Positions 1 through 14,200 of a stretch of DNA of 64,000 nt are shown in pieces. Each line of letters opens with the position of its first letter. Position 1 is the first letter of the stretch. The notes beneath the pieces were generated by a model, which did not search any database, was not told where the DNA came from, and saw nothing but the letters and a program-made list of their open reading frames with translations. The translations under genes were made by a program, and so were the position numbers. Origin of the DNA: Apostichopus japonicus (Eukaryota; Echinodermata; Holothuroidea; Aspidochirotida; Stichopodidae); contig NC_092578.1 in the NCBI RefSeq assembly GCF_037975245.1, positions 3,052,501-3,116,500 on the forward strand, in the 5' to 3' direction.

Positions 1-2140
1 GATTCATGATTTTAGACAATATTTCTGCTTTAGAGAGGAAATTATAAAATGTGCCTGATTGACTTGTTGACAGACTTGATCAATAAATACTATAGTAAAC
101 CAATTCTTGTTCCGGAACGTGAACCAGTCCAAAGTCGTGGTATGAGCTTCCACTAGTGTAGAATATCCCCCCCCCCCTCCCCCACAGTAAAATACTCAGT
201 GGCATATTCTATATTGCCACACCATTTCAAATCCCAATCCTGTGCTCCTGTAGTGGTTCACTTAGGGCCTGTTTACAGCAAAAAGTAAACATTGGAAACA
301 AATCCACATAGCCATTGACGATATCAATCGTTTTACTGACTTATATTTCCTGGGAAAGTTAAATTCAAATCTTTTAGTGCTCAATCTCTAAATTTTATTT
401 ATTCAGAAATTCATGCACTCCATATAAGCCATACATATCCAATACAATAGGTTGCCCTTACAATAGAGATGTTGAATTTGGAGCCCAGAGTTCTCCCTTC
501 TGGATCTAATATATGAAGCGGGTCCTAAATACAAAACAAAACAAATGTAAATTGTACCATTTTTTTGCTCCTGTTTGAACGTAAATACAGCGACAGTAAA
601 GTAAAGTTCCCGTTAGGAATAAAAAGTATGCTTGATAATGTTACTAGCTTAGCTGTACAGGCATCCTTCATGAGGCCGGATAGGGCATAATGTCATCCAT
701 CCGACATGACCTCTTGTCCGGTCACATGTATGTCCGGCATTTCTAATAAAAGACTTGATTTTTCAGCAAAACCAAACATTATCTGCTGAAACATTCTACC
801 GGTACTGTTCAAGAGTATACTGTACTATTTTCATGTACATCAATTTATGTAAATGTACCACAAGTGTAAGCTAGTACAATTTCATAACATTTTAATGTAA
901 TCCTATTTACCAGCTTCATATTAATTGTTTTGTAATTGTACATATAAATAGTATTCTAATAAATGATTGTGTGAAACATGTAACTTGAATGATTTGCCAA
1001 AGCTTTGAAACGTTATTCATGGTTAGCAGCCCATGACATCTTACAAGTCTCCTCTGCGAGTCTGCAGGGACAATAAGTTGTCCAACTATCGCATCGCAAA
1101 ATGTCATTGATGTGTCCTCCATTTGAATGTTGTGTACTTTTTAAAGAAACAAAAAAAACTTTGTAACATCAATCCTGTAAAAGGTCTCTGTAAGAGTCAT
1201 TAGTACCTTTTATTCCATTTAAGTGCATGACAGACATGTGTGCAGTTCCTTCTTTCATTTTTATTGGTAAATTTAACTTTGTTTCAGATCAAACACTGTT
1301 TATGACATGACAATAAATATATGCATTTAATATGCTACAGTACCTTTCACTTTCCTTTTGTTTTTACCTCAATTTTGAAAAACATATCTTCATTCATTTT
1401 CTCCTTTACATTAAGTGCACTTGGTAAGGTGCATACATTTCATATATATTTTCCCCTCTATATTATGATCTTTTCATATGTCAACTACTGCTCATGCATA
1501 TTCAATGATTTTGACTTTATTGACTTTATTATCGTGGTTTGGCTCTTTTAATATTGTAAAGAGAATATCTTCACAAAGAAGAACATGTCCAATGAATATT
1601 GTGTGATCAGGGATGTGGATAATCCGGTGCTTATTTTGCTTTGTTAGTTTTTTTTCACCTAAAATGCCTAAAATGCTAAATAATAAAGGAAAAAATTTCA
1701 GCCTCTGAGAAAATGTCATTGTCAAAAGGATGAACAAACGATTCCAAGTGTATAAAATAGCAATATACAGTACAGTTTACCAAGTTGATATTTGGTGGCA
1801 TCTTCCTTGACAGGGCTGATTGTGGCAGGTGGAAGAGCATTGGAGAGGGGGGTGGGGGGAGGCGGTGATGTGGCAGGTTCTAACTCTACTAAATTTGAGG
1901 AGTTTTAAATATAAATGTTATGTTAAGATTGCCAAACTGGTGTGTTTTAGACAAAACATTTTCAAAGACCACAGACACCCTTTTCAATTGCTGCTCCACT
2001 TAAAATGTCTTTGCTATTTCAAGCTTCATCATAAATATCTTACATAAAAATTTATTAATATTTGTTCCTTTTGTTTCGTACCCATTTTACGAACTACATC
2101 AGATTTTAGTTTCCATTTTTTATATCTCTTTCTCATTCAG
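1..2140. other. Intron or upstream flank without visible exon
   Basis: AT-rich sequence with no coiled-coil coding stretch on either strand. Exon 1 starts with a normal acceptor in phase 0, so earlier exons must lie to the left. Only a poly-C tract near 168-183 and short TACAGTA/TACTGTA words stand out. Confidence 0.6.
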
Positions 2141-2245
2141 CTCAACGAGGTGGTAGCCGAATTGAAAGCCAAGAACGAAAAACTGCAGGAAGAACTCGAA
2201 CAACAAAAAGAAAGAGTCGAAAATGGACCGACGACAGATCAGGAG
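2141..2245 (+). CDS. AKAP9: AKAP9 exon 1 of window (coiled coil)
   Basis: 105 nt, phase 0 at both ends. Acceptor tctcattcag, donor gtaggc. It encodes 35 residues starting LNEVVAELKAKNEKLQEELE, a typical heptad coiled coil. It has no start codon of its own, so it is an internal exon. The next intron is 1,190 nt and holds a hAT-like MITE. Confidence 0.85.
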
Positions 2246-5200
2246 GTAGGCTAGTATTTTTCATTTTTTTTTTTTTAATTTAAAATTTTATCCTCGCATG
2301 GTGACATCTACAGTATTCAAAGTCCGACGGATACATCATCGCTCATAGCCTCTTTGACTCTGTATAATGTCCTGCTGTCATAGCTTGTTTATGGTGTTAT
2401 CCTTGTGATAAGTGGTGTTTTAAATTCATTCACGTATGTTTGTAAATTTTCAGTGCAAATATGTAAGTATCTGGTGTATTCTTGTACCCGTGCTAATTTC
2501 TTCAGTAAACTTTGCGTCGGGATTCTCTCTAGCGGCGTAGGCATGTACAAGTCAAAGCTGTAAATTTTACGAAATGCTCACACGGAGGAGAGAGTGATGT
2601 ATCGCTGAATATTAATTGCATTTGATGTACTGTACCAGATAACAAGTCAGTTGTATTCTGATTTTTTAGTGAGATGATTGTCAAGGTTTATCTTAGTTTT
2701 TTGGATTTTTGTTGTTGAAACTTTAAAGGTACAGTATGCTGTGTTGGCCCCAAAATATGCCAGATTTTCAAAATATGGTCACCTTTTGGTCAAAATTCTT
2801 AAACTATTTTTTTTATTTATCACCCTGGAGGAAATTGACTGGGACATTCAAACATCTCTTGTGTTCATTCCTGTACAAAACAATGTGGGGAAATGGGAGG
2901 GGAGTGAGAAGCAACAAACTATCAGGGAAGCAGTGGTGGAGCTAGCGGTATTGGTCAGGAAGGGCGAGAATGGTCTGTAGGGGCGCTTTTGACACTATCT
3001 AAGCGGAGCGCCACCACAGGTTGGCGTGGAGCATACAGAATTTCTTTGAGTAAAGATACTCCCTAGATCGCCGGAAATGACCCTTTCCCGGGCCTTGCTA
3101 ATTTGCAGATAAACGAAGAATAAATAGGTGTCATCGCCATTTTGTCAGAAAATTACACCAACAAAATGTGACAAATGTCAATAGGTATTTGAGAACGCAA
3201 TAAAAAGGTCAATATTTGCGAATAAGTAAAAAGTGGTAAAAAGCTGAAAAGGGCGCCAGCAGTCCATTTGAGTCCGCCGGGGGGGGGGGCATCCGCCCCC
3301 TCTGACTGTATGGACGTTCCGCCACTGATGGGAAGGGTCACCCAATTGGGTGTACCCATTGAATATATGAAGCTATTTGTTAAAAGTGGAAAATCTGTCG
3401 AGTTTGCAATCTGTGTTCTTTCTTACGTTGGTCAGGCTTCGTCAGGAGCAGATATGGATAAGCTTCAGATTCTGAAACAGAGTTTAGATGAGGGCAACCA
3501 GAAGATTCTAGATGAGATTATGAAGGAGAAAGATGAAACCAATGAACAGGAAAAGGAAAATGTCAAATCAGAATTGGAGGTAAAACTTTGTCCTAAATAC
3601 AACTCAATATCAATTTTACATTTAAGAAAAAAAAATACAAAAATAATTAGAATTTACTGAAAATTGTATCTAACTTACAAGTATGAGAATTTACATTACA
3701 TTGTTTATTAGATTTCATCCCTGGATTCAAACTGTCATTAGATGTATCATGTAGGCAGCACATACCCTATATAATTCCAGACTATGTTGCAATTTTTAGA
3801 ATAATTTTTTCTGTACCTACATGTATTAAACTCAGCAGATAGGCAAACTACCCTTAATTGGATAACTGACATTGAATAACGAATGCAGTCATCAATATTC
3901 TACGTCATGAAATTGCACAGCAGGGAAAAGCGTTGACCAATCAATTCTGACATTTTCATCAAATTGTAAAATACAAGGCTGGATTTTCTTACTCTGCTAA
4001 TACAAAGGGTGGTCTTAAAAATATTTCAGTTGTGCAAAGTTTAAAACATTAAACATTAGTTTAAAACATGTGATTCCAATACTCTAATGTAGATTCAATG
4101 AGTTTGGATTTGTGTCAGAATTTACAATGTTTAACCCCCCTCCCCCTCCAAAAAAAATGGCAGCTGTCTGGCTTACCCCATCTATTAGATATGGCTATCG
4201 CTTGGTTCTTTTATAATGTTCTGATATTGATATATGTCAACCTGTAGAACCAACACAGAGAAGAGTTAAATTCACTGAAGGCTACGGCTGAGGCGGTCTA
4301 CAGCAGTCAACTCGATGAGCAGCTGGCGAGGAGTGAACACGAGAAGTCTCAAGCATTGGTGGAGCAGCTAGAGGAGCTTCACCAGAGACAGGAGGGTGAG
4401 ATGGAGCAGATGAGGAAAGATTATGAAGAGTCAGTGATGGAGAAAGAGGAACAATATCAGAGTATGATCAAGGATACAAATGGTAAGTTTATCAATCTTC
4501 CTCTTCATTTTGCTTTGTAGTTTATTGCTCGGGGTTGTCCGTAGAATTGGTATATCACCTTGCACTGCTACAGAACGGGAGGAAAATCAGGGAAATGCAG
4601 GTTGTGTCCGGGGAGGGGCGAGGTTGGGGTGGGCAGAAGGACAATCAGGAAGTTAGACAAAGGGAGACAAGATGAATATATGTATGTAACTGGAGAAAAA
4701 ATGGTTTTCACCACGGAGATTATGTTTGCAAGAGGCGAAACTCCCTTTGAAGTCTCCTGGAATCATACTATGTCCTCCCTTAATCTTCTCCCTCCTTCTC
4801 CATAGTGACCCATAGAAGACCCCACCCCCCACCTCCCTTCCCCCACATCCAACTTTATTTCTTGTTCCCACAGTCATGCATTTTCTCTCAGTACCTTGTT
4901 TTTGTTTTTGTTTTGCCTTTTATAGAATTATGGACATCATTTAGTATTATGAAAAATATTATGAGGTTCGTAGGGTCATGGAAATGTGGGTGTTATTTCA
5001 ATGTAAACTACAGTATAGTTCTTGTAGACCAATGAGATATATTTCCATGTTCATGTTGTTTCTCATTGCACAAATATAACCTTCGGTTAAAGAAAAAACA
5101 AGAAGCTTTAATACCTACAACATGCTATTAATCTGACCACTCATGCTTTGATTTACCCCAAAATATGTTAAAATGATATGTAAGGGATCCAGCATGGTCA

Positions 5201-8200
5201 AACTTAATTCTTGTCTTGCTGCCTTCTGCTGGGAATTTTAACTCCCTGAGACACTTAATATCTAATTTTGAAGTTTCCTCATCACCTATGAATAAATTCG
5301 AGTGGTGGGAAACTATTAGAATCTCCAAGAAAATTGTTTTTTGAGCTAGCAGTCTTAAGCATGGTCAAATTTTGGGGCAAACTGTATTGTATTTTTGGTG
5401 TTACATTATTTTTCTCTGTCCCACCCCCCCCCATTTTTCTCTATAATATTTTGGTTGAACAATGTTTTGTTTTGTGTATTAATTAGCTAAATATGTATAG
5501 TTCGTAAGTGGATAAGACAAGAGAGGAGAGCATGTTTGACAGGTCTTTGGAATTGCATTGCCCTATAAATAAAGCCTTTCAAGTAAAATCTTAATTTAAA
5601 ATTCAAGCTTCAAATAAATAAATGATGACATTTCTGTGAAATTTATGAAACATACATTCTCTTACATAGGCCCTTTAGTTTGATAAGCAGTTTGCTCACA
5701 GTTTTGTTTTATTTTTAATTCAAATTTATAAAACAACTGTTGCTAACATCATGCAAGAAAGCTTCAGTAAAAGCTTTCATTTTGTATTAAAATATGTTCT
5801 AGTGCTCTTTGCATTGTTGCAGTAAATCTGCAGGTTATACACATAACCACTATACATAGAGAGTTGTAAATTTGACTAACTATATACATATACTTATATA
5901 TATTAATACTGAACCTCACTGTTCATAAAATGCTCTTAAAAGCATCAATAATAATATTGCTACACACAGTGTGTGGAAACTGTCAATGAGCAAAGCCATA
6001 TTACCATGACAATGTACACAACATGTTTATTCATAAGCCAAGGAATCAATGATGAGACTTTTGTACTACCACACACAGTCTGCCATTCAATTATAAGCTC
6101 TCTGAGTATATCTGAATGGTTTAGACTAGCACAATAGCTGCTGTGATGATCTGTCAGTAACATATAGAATTCACTGCAATTCTTGTAGTATCTGATTGTG
6201 CTTTGGGGGTGATATTTCATGTCGGTATTGATTGCTATATATAGCACTGTGGCTGTATGTATCTGTATGTGTGTGTGTATTATTATTAAAGGACTTTGGC
6301 CCACATGCCACCGTTGCTTATGAAGGAAGCTGTACACTGACATGCTGGAGTTGTTTACATTGAACAGATAGCCTCAGTTCAAATATACTGACTGTACGCT
6401 GTGTGGCTACTACTACTTACAGCCTGGAGATTCAGTTATGGTTTGAAATTTGTGCGGCATCAGCCTGGATTTCTATAGATCTGCTTCGATTGGATTTGAG
6501 GCCATGTATTGGATTAGCTCATTGGTGAATGCTTCTTTCATTCTTTTTTTGTACTGTAACTTGTAAAGGTTATTTAGGTTTTTTTTGGTGTAAGGAGTTG
6601 TACAGTGACTGTAGCATAGTTAGCCTAGATATTATACAGTATGTATAGTGTTACATGTATGCAGGTGGTTGTAATATTTTTGCCTTTGATGTTACAGTAA
6701 AATATTCCAATTTATATCTTAAAGGTAATTAACTGAAACAAATGAAGGATGCTCAAACTATAGAATTACTAGTTCAGACTGATTCTGGTGTATTCTTTAC
6801 ATTGGAGCATATAGGCAGTGTTGTATACTGTACTGTAGGTATAAAAGTTAAATGTACCTTATACACTTTTATGTAGACCTTGTGATTCTGATTATACTGT
6901 GGTAGGTTAGCAGGGAGCTTAAGGTGAGAGACATCTCTCCCTCTCCCCACCCCCAGTTATAAACAAATTGCATTTTTTTTATGATTGAGTTTATAGACCA
7001 AAGTTTAGATTCTGTGCAATATACAGTGTACAATGCATACTGTGTGGTATATATCGGTACTACATATGTAGTACTGTCATATACTGTATACTAACCAACT
7101 GTAATTTGCAATTGGTCATTGATGGCATCAAATGAAACTCGCAGCTCTCTCAAATAAAGCTGTAAGTGGAAACTGTCCATAGTTGCAAACAATGACATAA
7201 CTGGTCATCACAATTAATTTATTTTGGATCATTTCGTCTGAGCTGGCTGGTACTCTTGCACTCAACAGAATCTGTAATCTTTGAAATTTAGTCAACAATG
7301 TCAGAAAGTGCTAAGTAGTAGTTGTAGGCTACTCTAAAACTGCTGCAAATGCTTAGGTATATTTCAGATCATTTAATAAAAATTTTTTATGAATATATTG
7401 AATAATTACATCTCGTGAAATTCATAGCTGCACATGAGAGAATACAGCCTACTATATATCTCAGATGATCTTTGCAGTGTATATATATTTGAACAATACA
7501 ATTTGTCTCCAAATTTCAGTACAATTAATTAACAGTTGGTTCTTTCTGCAGCTGCTAATTGTTTCTCTTTGAAAAGACAAAGGCCTTGTGACATGGTTAT
7601 CTTTTAGAAGATGCAGTAAAGATTATTATTGCATGCATTTGAATTGTACTGTACCTACCAAGATATATTAAGTTTTGTTCTTAAACTTAAAAACTTGTCT
7701 TTTAATTACCAAACTAAATTTAAAACTTAGTAGGTAACAGACTTAACTTCCATTATTCTATAGAGTTAACATTGCTAGTAGGCCTACTTTAAATGTTACG
7801 TTTTTAAGATAAAACTTGCTGCACCAGAAATTTTGATGCAGTATTTGAAGTATTATTTTCTCTTTTTATACTATACTGTATACCGTATTGACAACATACT
7901 GTATCTATACCTTAGTGTGTACATGCTGTACATCCTGTAAACCACATGTAGACCTGTACGTTGTGCACAAAATTGCAATGGTCCCTTTGTGAAAACACAG
8001 TATTATACATACAGTATATATACCAGCTCTTCTGCAGCTATTAAAACACATACTGTTTATGTACAACACACACATAGTCCATAGTATGCACATGTATGCA
8101 GGTACTGTATCTATACAGGAAGTCAGTCACCTTGTTGTCAGGGCTCAGTTATAGTTTCAATTCCACAGTGCAGATCAGTTACCTACACAGCTTCCCGTTG

Positions 8201-11200
8201 CTTAGATACTTGATCACTTACAACTTTTACAAGTTTAAAAGTGTGTTACACATAGGTATAACACACAGCTCTTCTCTGTTCAGTACAACCATAGAGGTTT
8301 ACCTTGTCATGGTACAACAACTGTTTGATTTGACTAGGAGAGTAACCCCAGGGATTTACTGTAGTGCTGTGAACAGCATTTCATTTCATTTATTCTTCCA
8401 TTTCCTCACAATGTTTATATAATAATAGGACAGTACTAGGGTGCACTCTGCCAACTGACCACTTAACTATACTTAATAATTTGAACCATCATGCATAGAA
8501 TTATATATAATTGTCATTTGGTCACTGAAATTTACGTAGTGCTCAGTTAATTCTGCATGGCACAACAATTGATACCGAAAAGTGCACTGATAATGTACTA
8601 TATTTTCATAGGTAAATTAGGGAAGATAATATTGTCTATAGATGACTGGTTAAGACCTACATCATGACTAATATTTTAAATTCTGAAATGTGTTTACTTA
8701 CAGTACAGTAGTCATCTCAGTTGTCGTGAGTTTTACCTTACAGTTACGTAAATCTTTCGACTATAAGTAACAAAATTTGTTATAAAATTAGATTACTCGT
8801 CCAAATTCCTATTTTCTTATACAGCTACGCTGGAAGCATTAACCGGAATTAACAATACTGGGTCAGTTTATTCGATATGAAATACTTGTGTCCATGTTAA
8901 GTGCTCACCCAAGGTCGATATATTGAGCAACACATGCTCTTAAAACAGCAGTACTACACACATGTTATAAGAGCTTCTAACATGAAAATTGTAGTTTGCA
9001 ATTTTGGTAATTTTATATGTTAAAAAAAGAAATGAAAGTTAGTCACTTATCAATTTTCTTAAAATTTTCTTAACTTTTTTTTTTATTTGTTCATGATTAT
9101 CATCAAGAAGAAAATTTAATTTTACCCACTGTTCAGTAATGTTTTCTTTTTTAAAGCTCTAATATTATTCTACGAATAGTCCTAGTTTTTTTTATCAGTT
9201 CAGTATGTGCCACAATAAGCGCTGCAACAAAGATATCTAACCAATTTTCTGATATTTTAAGAAAGTTTCTATCCTTGCAGCATCTTCTGCAATATATTCA
9301 AATCGAAGGTCTAACTAGTACAGCATGTTAGCTATGTAGCTTCTGCTGTTTTATGATATAAATAGTTTGGCACTTGTAGCCAAATCTCTGGAGAGAAAAA
9401 ACACAAATCAATACAGATCTTGAAAGAAATTAAGCACACGCACATTTTTTATTCATGCAATTATATGCCTTAAAAATTGCTAAGAAGGTGAACGTATCTC
9501 GCCAAGGTTTCCGAAGACGGTGTGAGATGGCTTCTGTAGAATTCAGTTGTGCAGATTAACAATAAAAAATGTATATTTCAGCTGATATGCAGTTTCAACA
9601 GATTCTTTATAATGCCATCCAAATTTTAATTAAATTTGATTTGAAACTCATGCATGCATGCGTGCAAATACAGTTGCACATACAGTAAAGTAATGACTGA
9701 AACTTTTGCAGACTGCAAGGCTGTTTTGTTTACACTGTGTAAACTTGACAAAAAATTGCAGATGGAATTTCAAATTTACTTAAATAGAGAAACCGTAGTT
9801 AATGTTGCAGAGTGTGCTTTTTACTGCACTTATAATACGGTCAATGTATTTCAAGGCCCAGTAGATGTGTGTGTTTTGTATGGAGGAATCATACAATGAG
9901 TCCTGTTTGTATACTAAAATATTAAAAGAATGAAGCATTTCTAAATTTCTTCAGAATGTTTTAACTAACCCAAGAACCATTAGCATTTGTATATACAGCA
10001 GCACAGTATTGAGTGATTGAAGTGTAACTATGGGGTGGGCAGGGGGGTGGCAGGGGTGGGGGGAGGCATCAGACAAGGTGCACTATGGAGTGTTCCTTCC
10101 AGCATAACCATATAATGTTTATCTCATTATGCAAATTATCAGCGGGAGGGTACCAGATGCTATGTGACTAAATTGAATAAATATCTCCTTTCCCTGCCCT
10201 TGCTTCTTTCTTATTAATTTTTAATTTACAGTAATTAAGTGTTGTGAAGCCTTAATTTTCTTTTCAATTCATCTGCTAAGTCCTAGGAGATATAATATAG
10301 TTTCTGGTCATAAATGCTGTCAAAATTGTTTGGACATCATCGACCAAATTTGGATTACAGTCCAAAGTACAAATTGCTAAAACTCATGATTGATTTGTTT
10401 GAGAAACTAATTATTAAATTACAGTTTGTATCCAACAAAATAATTCATAAAACAATGCAAACTTTGTCTGAATTAGTGAAAACACTTCATGAAGTAAGTT
10501 ACCATCTTTTAGTATTCATCTCTGTTTCCAGGGTGATAAATGCCCCATGCCCACCATTCATGTGCCAAAAGTACAACTGGTTGTTACCCCTGGTTACATT
10601 GTCAGATTTGATTTTGATCAAAATATTTCAATTGCTGTAATAGCCTGTATTGAATAAAGAGAAATGAAAAAGAGATCAGCTTACTATATCCACAAAAAAA
10701 AAGGAATAAAAGAGAGAAAAGAGAAGCTTTTCATCCCTAAGGAAATTTGCTTGTGATTAGAAATTGTGAAGTTATATCAGATTTTGTGCTGACATACAGT
10801 AGTTTAATTCTTTAAGCAATGTACAGTACTTGAACCATGAAGTTAACAGAAAGAGAACAAGGAAATGTTCAACAAAGAGAAATTATCGATTGGTCACTGA
10901 TTGATGTGTTTTTGTAATTGCAGCACTGTTTATAATAAATATCTATAAATTAAGACAACATCTAGGGAACAAGTGCGTGATCTCGAGAGAAACAAGTGGC
11001 ACCCTTTCTGTTTTCATGATTGTATAGCTCACGGTGGTGGATTCTTACTGTACATACTTGTAACCAGACATCGCTGAAAAGCAGTTTCTTTCCCTACATG
11101 ATGAGCATAAAGAGGGCGCTTTGTTTCCCGTTTGTTGGATATCTTAATGACTTATTTACAGTAGCTTATTTATTCCTGCAGTATTCATGGAATATTAACT

Positions 11201-14200
11201 GGATGAGAACATGAAAATGTTAGGATTGATGAGTTTCGATGTCATTTCCCACTATCATAGTTTCGTATAATTTTTTTACTTTATGAAATTTTATCAGTTG
11301 CCCACCATATATCTATTGTGTCACAATGTTTCTAATTTCAAAGCCATTGTATCTTAAAGGCTCTTACTTTAATGTAAAGGATACAAAAAAGGGGCCTGAT
11401 ATTATAAGATAATGCTGCCAGGAAATTGTAAAGTCAGTCTCCTCACTCTCCTGTTCCTTTCGAGAATGTTTTTTTTTCTGCTTTCACCTCGCCAAGTTGA
11501 TCGACCTACGGATTCTACGAATCTCTCCTTTGCGTCATTGACTGTAATCTAGAAAATTAAGACTGATCATCTTAAAACCCATCTTGCATCATGAGCTGAA
11601 CACTTATAAAGCCCAACAAATCCATCTATACGATTATTTAACCATGAACTTCTGTGCTTGCATGTATAAAACTGAAAACGTGAAGGCTGTGCAGAGTGCT
11701 ATTTTGAAAGGCACTCTATTAAGGAATTAATGTGGTTTCTGCTTGATTAGGTTTGCAGTGCTTTATTTGGGCATAGACCGAGAAACTTTCAACCCTTGGC
11801 CTTGGAGGGTTGTCTCTAAATGACCAGCGCTCTGCTGATGAAAGTCTGGGATTGCATAAGCTGGTTAATACTGTATGATTATTTTTAAACATGAGTGTCC
11901 ATCAGGGGCATTATGTCTTTAAAGTTTGGTGTTTCTTTTCATGATTAGTCGATGTGAATGTCAATTTTGTTCATTCTTGGATGTTTACTACGGATGCAGT
12001 GTATGCCAGGACATGTCCGTCGATAGGGTATTGAACTCTTGTCATATACTGGCTCTTTCAAACTCGTTTAAATCTGATTTTTAAAACATTTTTGCCACTC
12101 GAATCACCATATTCTCATGGGTTTTCAGATTAATACCGTTTTCTGATTAATGCAGGTCTAATAAAGATTGATAAGACGCTTTCTACAGTCATTTGAAAGT
12201 TTTTTTAATTACTAAATTCTTTTGATTTTCTGACTGTTATTTATGTACTCCACTTTCTCACGTACAGTAGCTGTCTGCTTAGAGTCCTCACCAATTACAC
12301 ACTTTTGCTCTACCATATCAAGAGTACTGCGCCGGTCCACTCCCAACAAGAAATTCGACCACCCAAAGTGTTTAGATCTGGGTTTTTTTGGGGGGACAAA
12401 TTTTCTATCTTTAGATTTCCTTGTCAGACCTTAACATCAAACTTTGATAGCTATTTGCAGTATTTAGAGATTGCAAGGCTTTCTTATTCAATGTTTGAAT
12501 ATTACTGTTATTTATATATATATTTTTTTTATATGTATGATTGTAGATTTTCTCATGGCAAATTTGTTTTTTTTCCTTCCAGATTTGACAAACCTCTCTT
12601 CTGAAGAGTTGATTGGACGACTACAGGAACAGTTAAATGATGAGCACCAACAGGTGATACAGGTAAATACATCTATTGTAAATGGTTGAAATGACCAGAC
12701 AAAAGAAAAACTGTGGCTAGGATGCTTGGGTGTCATGCACCATCATCTTGTGGTATTTTTTTTCATTCTATCGAGCTGGAATCTTTGGGTGAGGGGAGAC
12801 AATATTTTGTGTAACTAACAGTATGTCAGTTGCCACTATCAGGGTCTTTACCTATCAGCCCTGGTACGAGTTACGTTTTGGGTTTTTTCTAAGACCTCAC
12901 ATGTATCCTGTGGCACCCAAACAACGTTTGCGGCTACATCAGACAGGTTATGCCCCTAAATTGGGCATCACACATATCAGTTACAAGTTACAGTACAAGT
13001 TACAGACTTGTAAGTTACAAGTACAAGTTACAAGTACGAGTTACAAGTACAAGTTACAAGTACAAGTAAATATGACATATTGGCATCACTTATGGATAGT
13101 ATGGTGATAACAATCTGTGTTTATTTGGTAAAAAAAGTCAGTCTGAAAGAAAAACCAAGATATGCTTCATATTATTTATCATATATGAAATTTTGGTGTC
13201 ATATTTGGGGAAAAGATTGACTCTATCCACAGGTCATTGGTCTTTCACTCCAGGTTAAGGTTTTTTATCATTATTTTTTATTAAAATCCGTTTTATACAT
13301 CGATATTCTTGGATATATGTAGAATTATCTGTTAATTCTGTGCAGGGATGTAACAAATATTAGGCATGTTCTCAATATCTGTGTGGAATTAATATCCCAA
13401 CCTCCTTGTTCATCAGTTTTAATTACCAGGCATGAGACTCTTCCGCGGAAACGCGGATTTCCGATTTTTCTTTTTTTGATTTTCGCGTTTTTTCTCGTAA
13501 TTCGCGTTTTTTATTATTTTTTATTTATTTTTTTATTTAATTTTTTTTATTTAATTTTTTTTATTTAATTTTTTTTTTTTTGCCGAACATGCTGGAATGT
13601 GAAGGGAAGGAACACCGAATTTGACCAGTGGTGGAATCAAGTAGCACAAAGCAAGCAAAAAAGCCTTTTTTTTTGGTTCAAAATAGCTAATGGATAAATT
13701 ATACAAGCAGAAATTCCACACTTTTTTGGCGAGTTACGTGATGTGATAGATTCCATCTAGAGTCCACCATTTTGCATCTAAGCCCTCCTTACCTGACAAA
13801 AAAATTCTAAAGGGGAGGGGGATACCCCCTCCCCTTACACCCCTCCCCCAGGACAGCGATCGATAAATTTCAGATTTTTTTTCCCCGGCTCAGTCTCATC
13901 CCTGAATTACATCTGAGCAGTACTTCTATTGGAGGTGTTACTGTACAGTAGAGTAATGATAGCACCAGTGCATGATCTCATCGATTTTGATTTCTTCATC
14001 TTACTTTTTGCTGCCGGCAGGATTTAACGCAACAGTGGGATCAGGCGACCTTGGAATATCTTGAAGTGCTGAGATCCAAAATGGAGGACAAGCACCTTGA
14101 AGAGTTGGAGATAGAAAGAGGCAGCGTTAAGCAAAATATAGAGGGCGACATTGAACACTTGAAGAAGCAGTGGGAAGAAGACCATCAGTTAGACACTGAA

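Noticed and set aside
3446-3579. Alternative exon 2 acceptor at 3444-3445
   Set aside because: Wrong phase after exon 1.
8826-8862. Possible micro-exon (TACAG|CTACGCTGG...ACTGG|GTCAGT)
   Set aside because: Acceptor and donor exist and the entry phase fits exon 3, but it leaves two bases and breaks the frame of exon 4; no coiled-coil character.
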